This document shows positions 38,481 through 46,208 of a stretch of 64,000 nt of DNA, piece after piece. Position 1 is the stretch's first letter. Every line of letters starts with the position of its first letter. The notes beneath the pieces were generated by a model. That model made no database searches and was not told where the DNA came from. It was given only the letters and a program-made list of their open reading frames with translations. A program made the position numbers and the translations under genes. Source of the DNA: Micromonospora rubida (GTDB taxonomy: Bacteria > Actinomycetota > Actinomycetes > Mycobacteriales > Micromonosporaceae); NCBI RefSeq assembly GCF_009908295.1, contig NZ_JAAALO010000004.1, positions 790,629 through 854,628 on the forward strand, read 5' to 3'.

Positions 38481-39380
38481 TCAGGCCAGCGGCTTGCCGC
38501 CGGTCACCCCGAGCACCTCGCCCGTGACGTAGCTGGACTCCTGGGAGGCGAAGAAGACGTACGCCGGGGCCAGCTCGGCCGGCTGCCCGGCCCGGCCCAG
38601 CGGCACGTCCGCGCCGAACGACTCGACCTTCTCCGGGGGCATGGTCGCCGGGATCAGCGGGGTCCAGACGGGGCCGGGCGCCACACAGTTGACCCGAATG
38701 CCCCTGTCCGCCAGGTTCTGCGCCAGCCCCTTGGTGAAGTTGACGATGCCCGCCTTCGTGGTGGCGTAGTCCAACAGGTCGGGGGAGGGCTGGTACGCCT
38801 GGATCGACCCCGTGTTGATGATCGTCGCGCCGGGTGCCAGGTGCGGCACCGCCGCCTTGCAGAGCCAGAACATCGCGTACAAATTGGTCTTGAGCACCCG
38901 GTCGAACTGCTCGGTGCTGATGTCGGTGATCCCGCCGGCCTGCGACATCTGGTGGGCGGCGTTGTTCACCAGGATGTCCAGGCCGCCGAGCTCGTCGACG
39001 GCCCGCCGGATGATCTCCTGGCAGTGCGCCTCCTCGCGGATGTCGCCCGCCACGGTCACCACCGTGCGACCGGCGTCGCGTACCAGCCGGGCCGTCTCCT
39101 CGGCGTCGGGCTTCTCCTCCGGCAGGTGGGTGATCAGCACGTCCGCGCCCTCGCGGGCGAAGGCGAGGGCGACGGCCCGGCCGATGCCGGAGTCGCCGCC
39201 GGTGACGACGGCCCTCCTCCCGGTCAGCCGGCCGGTGCCCCGGTAACTGTCCTCGCCGTGGTCGGGGGCGTCGGGCATCTTCCAGGTCTTCCCGGGGGCG
39301 GACTGCCGTCCGCCGGTCTGCTCGTCCGGGGTGCGGAACTGCTCCTGGGGGTCCTGCTGGTCGTGCTGGTCGTGGCTCAC
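38481..39380 (-). CDS. SDR oxidoreductase, general-stress YhdF/YdaD type
   Basis: A 299-residue short-chain dehydrogenase. A Gln/Asp-rich N-terminal extension of about 45 residues (HDQQDPQEQF) precedes the Rossmann fold with TGGDSGIGRAVALAF, DIREEAHC, NNAAHQ, the catalytic Tyr/Lys in YATTKAG, and PGPVWTPL. The extended N-terminus and TGGDSGIG are typical of the Bacillus stress SDR group. GTG 39380 has GAGGAGGGA upstream; a nearby ATG is out of frame. Substrate unknown. The location next to CsbD and the anti-sigma pair fits a stress role. Confidence 0.92.
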   Translation of the reverse strand: MSHDQHDQQDPQEQFRTPDEQTGGRQSAPGKTWKMPDAPDHGEDSYRGTGRLTGRRAVVTGGDSGIGRAVALAFAREGADVLITHLPEEKPDAEETARLVRDAGRTVVTVAGDIREEAHCQEIIRRAVDELGGLDILVNNAAHQMSQAGGITDISTEQFDRVLKTNLYAMFWLCKAAVPHLAPGATIINTGSIQAYQPSPDLLDYATTKAGIVNFTKGLAQNLADRGIRVNCVAPGPVWTPLIPATMPPEKVESFGADVPLGRAGQPAELAPAYVFFASQESSYVTGEVLGVTGGKPLA

Positions 39381-39532
39381 GGTTCCATCCCTCCTCGCCG
39401 CTGGTGCGCGGTACTGATCAGTGGTTCCCCCACCGGGCCCGCCCAACCGGGTCCGGCCGCGAAGCGCCTGCCGGGTCGCTGACCAGCCCCGCCGGGACGG
39501 TCACGGTGCGGGGCGGCAGGGGGCGGCTGGGG

Positions 39533-39538
39533 TACGGT
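39533..39538 (+). promoter_or_regulatory. -10 element of a leaderless transcript (YnfA gene)
   Basis: TACGGT ends 7 bases before GTG 39546. Confidence 0.6.
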
Positions 39539-39545
39539 CCGGCAG

Positions 39546-39881
39546 GTGACCGTCCTCCGTTCGCTGCTGTTGTTCGCCCTCGCCGCGATCGCCGAGATCG
39601 GCGGCGCGTGGCTGGTGTGGCAGGGCTGGCGCGAACACCGGGGCCTGTGGTGGGTCGCCGCCGGCGTGATCGCCCTCGGCGCCTACGGCTTCGTGGCCAC
39701 CTTCCAACCCGACCCGAACTTCGGCCGAATCCTGGCCGCCTACGGTGGGGTGTTCGTGGCCGGCTCGCTCGCCTGGGGCATGTTCGTGGACGGGTTCCGC
39801 CCCGACCGGTGGGACCTGACCGGCGCGGCCATCTGCCTGCTCGGCGTCGCCGTCATCATGTACGCCCCGCGCGACGCCTGA
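39546..39881 (+). CDS. YnfA/UPF0060-family membrane protein
   Basis: A 111-residue protein with four membrane helices. Hallmarks are AEIGGAWLVWQGWRE, AYGFVATFQPDPNFGRILAAYGG and DGFRPDRWDLTGAAICLLG. UPF0060/YnfA proteins are small multidrug-resistance-like transporters of unsettled function. GTG 39546 is leaderless. In the gap to the next gene, GGGTGACGGTG is directly repeated (about 39910-39931). Confidence 0.93.
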   Translation: MTVLRSLLLFALAAIAEIGGAWLVWQGWREHRGLWWVAAGVIALGAYGFVATFQPDPNFGRILAAYGGVFVAGSLAWGMFVDGFRPDRWDLTGAAICLLGVAVIMYAPRDA

Positions 39882-39968
39882 CCGGTCGACCGCCCCCGGC
39901 CAGCCGGGCGGGTGACGGTGGGTGACGGTGCGCTCGCCGAGCTCGGCGGGGCCGCGCCGACCGGCCGG

Positions 39969-39974
39969 TAAGGT
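39969..39974 (+). promoter_or_regulatory. -10 element of a leaderless transcript (RibF-like gene)
   Basis: TAAGGT ends 6 bases before GTG 39981. Confidence 0.6.
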
Positions 39975-39980
39975 GGCGCG

Positions 39981-40916
39981 GTGCGTATCTGGCGAGGCGT
40001 CTCGGACGTACCTTCCGATGTGGGCCCGTGCGTTCTTGTCGTGAGCGACGGATCGCAGCTCGGCGGCGACCGGCTGGTGTGGAGCGGCGTCGCGGAGGCC
40101 CGTCGCCTCGGGGTGGCCTGCGTGCTGCTGCTCCTGGCGCCCTCGCCGGCCGAGGCCACCGCCGTCGAGGACGCCGGGCGACCGCTCGCGGGCCTCGGCG
40201 TCGACGCGATCTGTGTGCAGCCGCTCGCCGGCCCGCCGGCAGGCGGCGGCTGGGACGAGTCGACGGTCGCCACCCTCGTGGCGAGGTTGCCGGCGGTGGC
40301 GTTGGTGCTCGACTCGGCGGCCGTCGTCGGCGGCGGGGGCGACCCGGCTGAGCTGGGCCGGCGTACCGGGGTGGCCGTGCGTGCCGTCGACCCGTCCGGG
40401 CAGCGGCAGCCGGACCGGCTGTCCGCCGCGTACGTCAGGGAACGCCTGCTGGCGGGTGACGTGGCTGCGGCGACGGAGGCGGTGGGCTGCCCGCACCGGC
40501 TGGCAGGGGTGGTCGTGCACGGCGAGGGCCGGGGGAGGGGTCTCGGCTTTCCCACGGCGAACCTCGCCCTCGCCGAGCATTCGGTGGTGCCCGGCGACGG
40601 CATCTATGCGGGCTGGTTCACGGTGGTGGACAGGAGTTGGTCCGACGGGGACATGACCGGGGGCGTCCGCTATCCCGCCGCGATCTCGATCAGCCGGAAC
40701 CCCACCTTCGCGGGCCGCCAACGCACCGTGGAGCCGTACGTGCTCGACGTTTCCGCCGACCTCTACGGCCAGGCGGTGACCACCGACTTCGTCGAGCGGG
40801 TACGCGTTCCCGAGCGCTTCGACTCGATCGAAGAGTTGATCGCCACCATGCGGCGGGACGTCGAGGACGTTCGATCGGTGTTACGTGCTGCGCGGGGATC
40901 CCGGCGCCTCGGCTAG
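39981..40916 (+). CDS. RibF-like protein: intact flavokinase domain, degenerate FAD-synthetase domain
   Basis: A 311-residue protein with the layout of bifunctional RibF. The C-terminal riboflavin kinase domain is well kept: GEGRGRGLGFPTANL (ATP/flavin loop), GDGIYAGWFTVV, YPAAISISRNPTF and the VEPYVLDV strand with its catalytic Glu. The N-terminal half follows the RibF fold (VVSDGSQLGGDRLVWSGVAE, then RRLG) but lacks the nucleotidyl-transferase signature GVFDGVHxGH and the TFxPHP segment. It should therefore phosphorylate riboflavin but not make FAD. The housekeeping ribF must be elsewhere. The start GTG 39981 is leaderless. Confidence 0.8.
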   Translation: MRIWRGVSDVPSDVGPCVLVVSDGSQLGGDRLVWSGVAEARRLGVACVLLLLAPSPAEATAVEDAGRPLAGLGVDAICVQPLAGPPAGGGWDESTVATLVARLPAVALVLDSAAVVGGGGDPAELGRRTGVAVRAVDPSGQRQPDRLSAAYVRERLLAGDVAAATEAVGCPHRLAGVVVHGEGRGRGLGFPTANLALAEHSVVPGDGIYAGWFTVVDRSWSDGDMTGGVRYPAAISISRNPTFAGRQRTVEPYVLDVSADLYGQAVTTDFVERVRVPERFDSIEELIATMRRDVEDVRSVLRAARGSRRLG

Positions 40917-40919
40917 CCT
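40914..40919 (+). promoter_or_regulatory. -10 element overlapping a stop codon (pentapeptide gene)
   Basis: TAGCCT ends 6 bases before ATG 40926. Its first three bases are the TAG stop codon of the RibF-like gene. Confidence 0.55.
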
Positions 40920-40925
40920 GCGGGG

Positions 40926-41621
40926 ATGGTTGTGCGATCGTCGCGCCGTGACGCCGGCCGGTGGCGGGCGCCGGTGAAGCCGAAGCCGCCGCCGTCGCTG
41001 GAACTGGCGACCGCGGAGAGCGCCGCCGTCGAGGACGATGCCACGTTCAGCCGGTGGGGATTCTTCGATCTCGACCTGTCGGGGCGATCGGCGGACGGGG
41101 TCGAGTTCGCGCAGTGCCGGTTCAAAGGCACGGACCTGAGCGGTGCCCGGCTGGAGGGGGCGAGGTTCGCCGACTGCCTGTTCGAGAGCACGAACCTGGC
41201 GAACCTGCGGGCGGAGAAGTCGTCGTTGCTGCGGGTGCGGCTGTCGACGGCGCGGATGACCGGCGTGCAGTGGATCAACGGCGCGGTGCGGGACGTGACG
41301 ATCTCGGACTGCCGGCTGGACCTGTCGTCGTGGCGGTTCACGGACTTCTCCAGCGTGGCGTTCGAGGGGTGCAACCTGACCCGGGCGGACTTCCAGAACG
41401 GGGACCTGCGCGGGGCCCGGTTCACCGACTGCGACCTGACCGGGGCGCAGTTCTCCCAGGCGACGATGACGGGCACCCGGTTCGCCAACTGCGTCCTGGC
41501 CGGGATCGGCGGGGTGACGAGCATGGCCGGGGCGATCGTCGCGCAGCAGGACCTCGCCGCCCTGTCGTACACCCTGGCGGGCGCGTTGGGGATCAGCATC
41601 GAGGACGCCGGCGGGGAGTGA
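40926..41621 (+). CDS. Pentapeptide-repeat protein
   Basis: A 231-residue protein whose central part is a run of A(D/N)LxX-type five-residue units: FKGTDLSGARLEGARFADC, FESTNLANLRAEKSSL, FEGCNLTRADFQNGDL, RGARFTDCDLTGAQFSQA. They should fold into a right-handed quadrilateral beta helix. A basic N-terminal tail (RSSRRDAGRWR) and a helical C-terminus that ends ALGISIEDAGGE cap it. Some family members shield DNA gyrase, but most have no known function. It starts nine bases after the RibF-like stop and has its own -10 element. Confidence 0.92.
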   Translation: MVVRSSRRDAGRWRAPVKPKPPPSLELATAESAAVEDDATFSRWGFFDLDLSGRSADGVEFAQCRFKGTDLSGARLEGARFADCLFESTNLANLRAEKSSLLRVRLSTARMTGVQWINGAVRDVTISDCRLDLSSWRFTDFSSVAFEGCNLTRADFQNGDLRGARFTDCDLTGAQFSQATMTGTRFANCVLAGIGGVTSMAGAIVAQQDLAALSYTLAGALGISIEDAGGE

Positions 41622-41669
41622 GCCCGGCCGGGGCACCTGGGCGGTTGCGAGGCCGGTGGGCAGGAGACG

Positions 41670-41716
41670 TTATCGAAACGAGGGCTTGACGGGCCGGGAT
41701 GTTTGACATTTGATAA
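41670..41716 (+). promoter_or_regulatory. Candidate promoter/operator of the catabolic operon
   Basis: TTGACG (41686-41691) and TTTGAT (41709-41714) are 17 bases apart. TTATCGAAAC (41670-41679) upstream and GTTTGACATTTGATAA (41701-41716) downstream make an imperfect inverted pair around it. It is much richer in A/T than its surroundings. Confidence 0.5.
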
Positions 41717-41739
41717 AACCTGTCCACGCAGGAGGTCAC

Positions 41740-42738
41740 ATGTCAGGTCGTAACCGTCTCGTCGCGGCTGTCGCCGCGGCGGCGCTCGCACTCACCGTCT
41801 CCGGCTGTGGTGACTCGGAGAAGACCGATTCCCCCGATGCCGCCTCCGTCACCTACCTGACCTCCTTCGGGACGTTCGGTCGGGACTCGTACGCCTACGT
41901 CGCCCTGGAGAAGGGCTACTTCAAGGAGGCCGGGCTCAACGTCACCATCAAGCCCGGCACCGGCACCGTCGACGTCATGAAGCTGATCGGGTCGGGGCAG
42001 GCCGACTACGGCACCGGCGACCTCTCCGGGGTCATCACCACCATGGCCAAGGAGAAGATGCCAGTGCGCGCGGTGGCCGCCGTCCACCAGCGGTCCATGG
42101 CCGGCATCGCCTCGCTGGACAAGGCGATCGACTCGCCGGAGAAGCTGCCCGGCTCCAGCATCGCGGACAGCTCCGGCTCCACCAACATGATCATCTTCCC
42201 GGCGTACGCCAAGGCGGCCGGCATCGACCCCGAGTCGGTGAAGTTCGTCCCGTCCTCGCCGCAGTCGCTGCCGCAGCTGCTCGCCGCCGGCTCGGTGGAC
42301 GCGATCGGCCAGTTCGCCGCAGGCAAGCCGCTGCTGGAGAAGGCGGCCGGCGGCAAGACCGTCACCATGCTGCCGTACGCGGACAAGCTGCCCGACCTGT
42401 ACGGCAACGGCCTGCTGGTCTCCGCCACGAAGCTGGACAGCGACCGCGCCCAGGTCGAGAAGTTCACGGCGGCGCTGGTCAAGGGCCTGGTCTACGCGGT
42501 GGAACACCCCGAGGAAGCCGCCCAGCTGCTCAAGAAGCACGACCGGACGGCCGACGAGAAGGTCGCCGCCGCCGAGCTCACCGAGATGCGGCCGTACGTC
42601 CTGGTCGACGGCGGGTCGGCCGGAAAGCTCGACCGGACGCGGGTCGAGGCAATGATCAAGCTGCTCGCCGGCACCGGCACCCTCAAGTCGACGCCGAGCG
42701 CCGACGACCTCGGCGTCTACGACATCGCAAAGCCGTAA
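41740..42738 (+). CDS. ABC importer substrate-binding lipoprotein (NMT1/SsuA-like)
   Basis: A 332-residue protein with a lipoprotein signal (TVSGC, Cys near residue 24) and a periplasmic-binding fold of the NMT1/THI5/SsuA type. YLTSFGTFGRDSYAYVALEKGYFKEAGLNV and DVMKLIGSGQADYGTGD are typical. Ligands of this class include sulfonates, pyrimidine precursors, aromatic acids and riboflavin. ATG 41740 follows GGAGGT. First gene of a co-oriented run of transporter and catabolic genes reaching 50062. Confidence 0.92.
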   Translation: MSGRNRLVAAVAAAALALTVSGCGDSEKTDSPDAASVTYLTSFGTFGRDSYAYVALEKGYFKEAGLNVTIKPGTGTVDVMKLIGSGQADYGTGDLSGVITTMAKEKMPVRAVAAVHQRSMAGIASLDKAIDSPEKLPGSSIADSSGSTNMIIFPAYAKAAGIDPESVKFVPSSPQSLPQLLAAGSVDAIGQFAAGKPLLEKAAGGKTVTMLPYADKLPDLYGNGLLVSATKLDSDRAQVEKFTAALVKGLVYAVEHPEEAAQLLKKHDRTADEKVAAAELTEMRPYVLVDGGSAGKLDRTRVEAMIKLLAGTGTLKSTPSADDLGVYDIAKP

Positions 42739-42800
42739 CTTCCTCTTCGACGGCGGTGTGCGCGGCCCGTTTTGCCGCGCGCACCGCGAGGGGCGAGACC

Positions 42801-43568
42801 ATGATCGGAATTCGTAACGTTTCGCAGATCTACCGCACCCGCGCCGGTGAGGTGGAGGCCCTGCGCGAGGTGTCGCTGGAGGTCGCCGACGGCGAGTTCG
42901 TGGCGATCGTCGGGCGGTCCGGCTGCGGCAAATCCACCCTGCTGCGGCTGGTGGCGGGCCTCCAATCGGCCACCTCCGGCGAGATAACCGTCGCCGGCAC
43001 CCCGATCAACGGGCCCCGGCGGGACGTCGGCTTCATGTTCCAGCGCCCGGCGCTGCTGCCGTGGCGGTCGGTCATCGACAACGTGTTGCTGCCGACCCAG
43101 GTGTTCAAACTGGACCGGCGGGACGCCCGGGCCCGCGCGCACGAGCTGCTCGAACTGGTCGGGCTGAACGGCTTCGAGAAGCGCCTGCCGCACGAGCTCT
43201 CCGGCGGCATGCAGCAGCGGGTCTCGCTGTGCCGGGCCCTCATCCAGCAGCCCCGGGTGCTGCTGATGGACGAGCCGTTCTCCGCACTCGACGCGCTCAC
43301 CCGCGCCGACCTCACGGTGGAACTCCAGCGCCTCCAGATGAAGCACGCCTCGACGGTGCTGTTCGTGACGCACTCGGTCGACGAGGCCGTGCTGCTCGCC
43401 GACCGGGTCGTCGTGCTCAGCCCGCGACCGGGCCGGCTGCGGCAGATCGTCGACATCGACATCGCCCGTCCCCGTTCGCTGGGGCACGACGGCCACTCCG
43501 CCGAACTCGGCGAACTGCGCGCCCGCCTGCACGACCTGCTCATGACCCCCGAGGAGGTGGCACGGTGA
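42801..43568 (+). CDS. ABC importer ATP-binding protein (SsuB/TauB type)
   Basis: A 255-residue ATPase with Walker A GRSGCGKSTLL, Q-loop MFQRPALLPW, signature LSGGMQQRVSL, Walker B VLLMDEPFSALD and switch FVTHSVDEAV. The Q-loop and signature are those of the nitrate/sulfonate/taurine-type family, matching the preceding binding protein. ATG 42801 is used because it has GAGGGGCGAG upstream. Its stop overlaps the next start (GTGA), so translation is coupled to the permease. Confidence 0.96.
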   Translation: MIGIRNVSQIYRTRAGEVEALREVSLEVADGEFVAIVGRSGCGKSTLLRLVAGLQSATSGEITVAGTPINGPRRDVGFMFQRPALLPWRSVIDNVLLPTQVFKLDRRDARARAHELLELVGLNGFEKRLPHELSGGMQQRVSLCRALIQQPRVLLMDEPFSALDALTRADLTVELQRLQMKHASTVLFVTHSVDEAVLLADRVVVLSPRPGRLRQIVDIDIARPRSLGHDGHSAELGELRARLHDLLMTPEEVAR

Positions 43569-44365
43569 CGGTCACCGAGTCCCGCCGTACCCGCCCCGAC
43601 AAACCGCGTGCGGACGCCCGCTGGCTCCAGCACCTTCCGCCCGTCCTCGGCGTCGTGGCCGCCGTCGCCCTGTGGTGGGCGATCACGGTCGTCTTCGAGG
43701 TGGAGAGCTTCATCCTGCCGTCCCCGGTGCAGGTGGGGCAAGCCATGGTCGAGCAGGCCGACTACCTGTGGGACAACACCCTGGTCACCCTCGCCGAGAC
43801 GCTGCTGGGCTTCCTGCTGGCCATCGCGGTCGGGGTGCCGCTGGCGCTGATCGTCACCGCCTCGCGGATGCTGGAGCGGACGGTCTACCCGCTGCTGCTG
43901 ATGCTCAACGCCGTACCGAAGGTGGCCGTCGCGCCGCTGCTGGTGGTGTGGATGGGCTTCGGCCAGTTCCCCAAGGTCTTCCTGGTCTTCCTGGTCTGCT
44001 TCTTCCCGATCGTCATCTCCACCGCCGCCGGGCTCAGCTCCACCCCGGCCGACCTGGTGGAGCTGGGCCGGTCGCTGAAGACCAACTGGTGGCAGACGTT
44101 CCACATGATCCGGATGCCGGCGGCCGTCCCGCAGCTCTTCGTCGGTCTCAAGCTCGCCATCACCCTCGCCGTCATCGGCGCGGTGATCGCCGAGTTCGTC
44201 GGCGCCACCGAGGGGCTGGGCTACGCGATCGTCGCCTCCGGCGCGAGCGCCGACACCGCACTGGCCTTCGCCGCGATGATCCTGCTCGGGGTGCTGAGCG
44301 TCGCGCTGTTCTACCTGCTCGCCGCAGTCGAGCGGTTCTTCGTGCCGTGGGCGGGCCGGTCATGA
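43565..44365 (+). CDS. ABC importer permease (SsuC/TauC type)
   Basis: A 266-residue protein with six membrane helices. The EAA-type loop is visible as STPADLVELGRSLKTNWWQTFHMIRMPAAVPQL, ending in the coupling motif for the ATPase. NAVPKVAVAPLLVVWMGFG is typical of this permease family. The GTG start overlaps the ATPase stop, and the stop overlaps the start of the next gene (ATGA). Confidence 0.96.
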   Translation: MTVTESRRTRPDKPRADARWLQHLPPVLGVVAAVALWWAITVVFEVESFILPSPVQVGQAMVEQADYLWDNTLVTLAETLLGFLLAIAVGVPLALIVTASRMLERTVYPLLLMLNAVPKVAVAPLLVVWMGFGQFPKVFLVFLVCFFPIVISTAAGLSSTPADLVELGRSLKTNWWQTFHMIRMPAAVPQLFVGLKLAITLAVIGAVIAEFVGATEGLGYAIVASGASADTALAFAAMILLGVLSVALFYLLAAVERFFVPWAGRS

Positions 44366-45441
44366 GCGCGCCCGACGTCCCGCCGACGGTCCCGGTCCGG
44401 TGGCTCACCGACGCCGTCGCCTCGGTCTTCGGTGCGCTCGGCTTCTCCGCGCACGCGGCCGACCTGGTCGCCGGCTCCCTGGTGGACGCCGACATGCGGG
44501 GAATCGGCTCGCACGGCGTGATGCTGCTGCCGATGTACGTCGACCGGATCAGGGCCGGCTCGGTCAGCCGGGCCGAGCGGGCCGAGGTGGTTCGGGACAA
44601 GGGCGCCATCGCGGTGCTCGACGCCGGCCACGCGCTGGGGCAGCTCACCGGCGACCAGGCGATGCGGCTGGCGGTGGCGAAGGCCCAGACGTACGGCGTC
44701 GGCGTGGTCACCGTCCGCCGGGCGTTCCACTTCGGTGGGGCGTTCCGCTACGTGGATTTCGCCGCCCGCAACGGCTGTGTCGGCATCGCCGCGGCCAACA
44801 CCCGTCCGCTGATGCCCGCCCCGGGCGGCGCCTCGGCGGTCGTCGGCAACAACCCGCTCGCGGTGGGCGTACCCCGCGCGGGCGGCAAGCCGGTGATCCT
44901 CGACGTGGCGCTGTCCGAGGCCGCGCTCGGCAAGATCCGGCTGGCCGCCGGCGCGGGCCGCGAGATCCCCGTGAGCTGGGCGACCGACGCGCAGGGGCGG
45001 CCCACCACCGACCCGGCCGCCGCGCTCAAGGGGCTGCTGCTGCCGTCCGGCGCCCACAAGGGATACGGGCTCGCCCTCATGGTCGACGTGCTCACCGGGG
45101 TGCTCTCCGGCGGGGCGTACGGCCGGGGGGTCCAGGGCCTCTACGCCGACGTGTCGGTGCCCAACGACTGCGCGCACTTCTTCCTCGCCCTGGACGCCGA
45201 GGCGTTCGCCGAGGACGCGGAGGAGATCGCCCGCCGGGTGGACGACCTGGCCGGCCAGGTGCTCGGCTCCGCGCTGGCACCCGGCGCGGAACAGGTCCAC
45301 CTGCCCGGCGACATCGAAGCCGGCCGGTACGACCGGGCGGCGCGCGAGGGCGTGGCGCTCCAGCCGTCGGTCTTCGCCGGGCTGGTGGAGGTCGCCGCCG
45401 GGCTGGGCGTGCCGCTCACCGCACCGGACAGCGCCGGCTGA
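44362..45441 (+). CDS. Ldh-family (malate/L-lactate dehydrogenase-like) oxidoreductase
   Basis: A 359-residue NAD(P)-dependent dehydrogenase of the Ldh/MDH type 2 family, distinct from ordinary lactate dehydrogenases. Signatures: DADMRGIGSHGVMLLPMYV, FGGAFRYVDFAARNGCVGIAA (in place of the usual HFGxAGYY), VGNNPLAVGVPR and GAHKGYGLALMVDVLTGVLSG. Such enzymes reduce or oxidise 2-oxo/2-hydroxy acids and cyclic imino acids. ATG 44362 overlaps the permease stop by ATGA, so it belongs to the transporter operon. Confidence 0.93.
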   Translation: MSAPDVPPTVPVRWLTDAVASVFGALGFSAHAADLVAGSLVDADMRGIGSHGVMLLPMYVDRIRAGSVSRAERAEVVRDKGAIAVLDAGHALGQLTGDQAMRLAVAKAQTYGVGVVTVRRAFHFGGAFRYVDFAARNGCVGIAAANTRPLMPAPGGASAVVGNNPLAVGVPRAGGKPVILDVALSEAALGKIRLAAGAGREIPVSWATDAQGRPTTDPAAALKGLLLPSGAHKGYGLALMVDVLTGVLSGGAYGRGVQGLYADVSVPNDCAHFFLALDAEAFAEDAEEIARRVDDLAGQVLGSALAPGAEQVHLPGDIEAGRYDRAAREGVALQPSVFAGLVEVAAGLGVPLTAPDSAG

Positions 45442-45473
45442 GCCGGCCCGGTCCGAGGAAGGAGGAGGAAGTC

Positions 45474-46208
45474 ATGCAGGCCAGTTTCGACGCCACCGGC
45501 GAGGTGCTCGTGGTCACCGGCGGCGCCAACGGGATTGGCGCCGCCCTAGCCCACGCGTACGCCGACGCGGGCGGCACGGCCGTGGTGTTCGACGTGACAC
45601 CCGGCCGACCCCACCCCGACGGGCGGGTGCACGAGCACCGGGTGGACGTGTCCGACCGGGACGCGGTGCAGTCCGCCGTGGCCCGGGTGCTCGCCGAGCA
45701 CGGCCGGATCGACGCCCTGGTGGCCGGCGCGGCGGTGCAGCCCCGCTGCGACGTGGTCGACATGGACCCCGAGCAGTGGCGCCGCACGATGGCGGTGAAC
45801 CTCGACGGGGTCGTCTGGTGTGCGCAGGCGGTCCTGCCGGACATGATCGCCCGCCGCTCGGGCGCGATCCTGGTCTTCGCCTCGGGCCTGGCCACCGCAG
45901 GTCGGGCGCAGGCATCGGCCTACGCGGCGAGCAAGGGGGCGTTGGTCGCCTTCGCCAAGTCGCTCGCCGCCGAGGTGGCCGAGCACCGGATCCGGGTGAA
46001 CACCGTCTTCCCCGGCGTGGTGGACACCCCGCAGTTCCAGCAGGCCAACCCGACCGGCGGCGAACGGGAGCACTGGCAGCGGGCCACCGGCATCGGCGCA
46101 CCGGTCGATGTGGTGGGCCCGCTGATGTTCCTGCTCTCGCCAGCCGCGACCATGACCGGATCAACCCTTACCCGGGACCGGGCGTACCCGAGGAGCGAGG
46201 CGAAATGA
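45474..46208 (+). CDS. Short-chain dehydrogenase/reductase
   Basis: A 244-residue classical SDR. Cofactor loop VVTGGANGIGAALAHAY, DVSDRDAV, catalytic Tyr/Lys in YAASKGALVAFAK, and PGVVDTPQF are present. Two deviations: the usual NNAG after the fourth strand reads VAGAAVQ, and the C-terminus lacks the usual VDGG. ATG 45474 follows GGAGGAGGAAG. Its stop overlaps the next start (ATGA). Expected to oxidise or reduce a pathway alcohol/ketone. Confidence 0.93.
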   Translation: MQASFDATGEVLVVTGGANGIGAALAHAYADAGGTAVVFDVTPGRPHPDGRVHEHRVDVSDRDAVQSAVARVLAEHGRIDALVAGAAVQPRCDVVDMDPEQWRRTMAVNLDGVVWCAQAVLPDMIARRSGAILVFASGLATAGRAQASAYAASKGALVAFAKSLAAEVAEHRIRVNTVFPGVVDTPQFQQANPTGGEREHWQRATGIGAPVDVVGPLMFLLSPAATMTGSTLTRDRAYPRSEAK

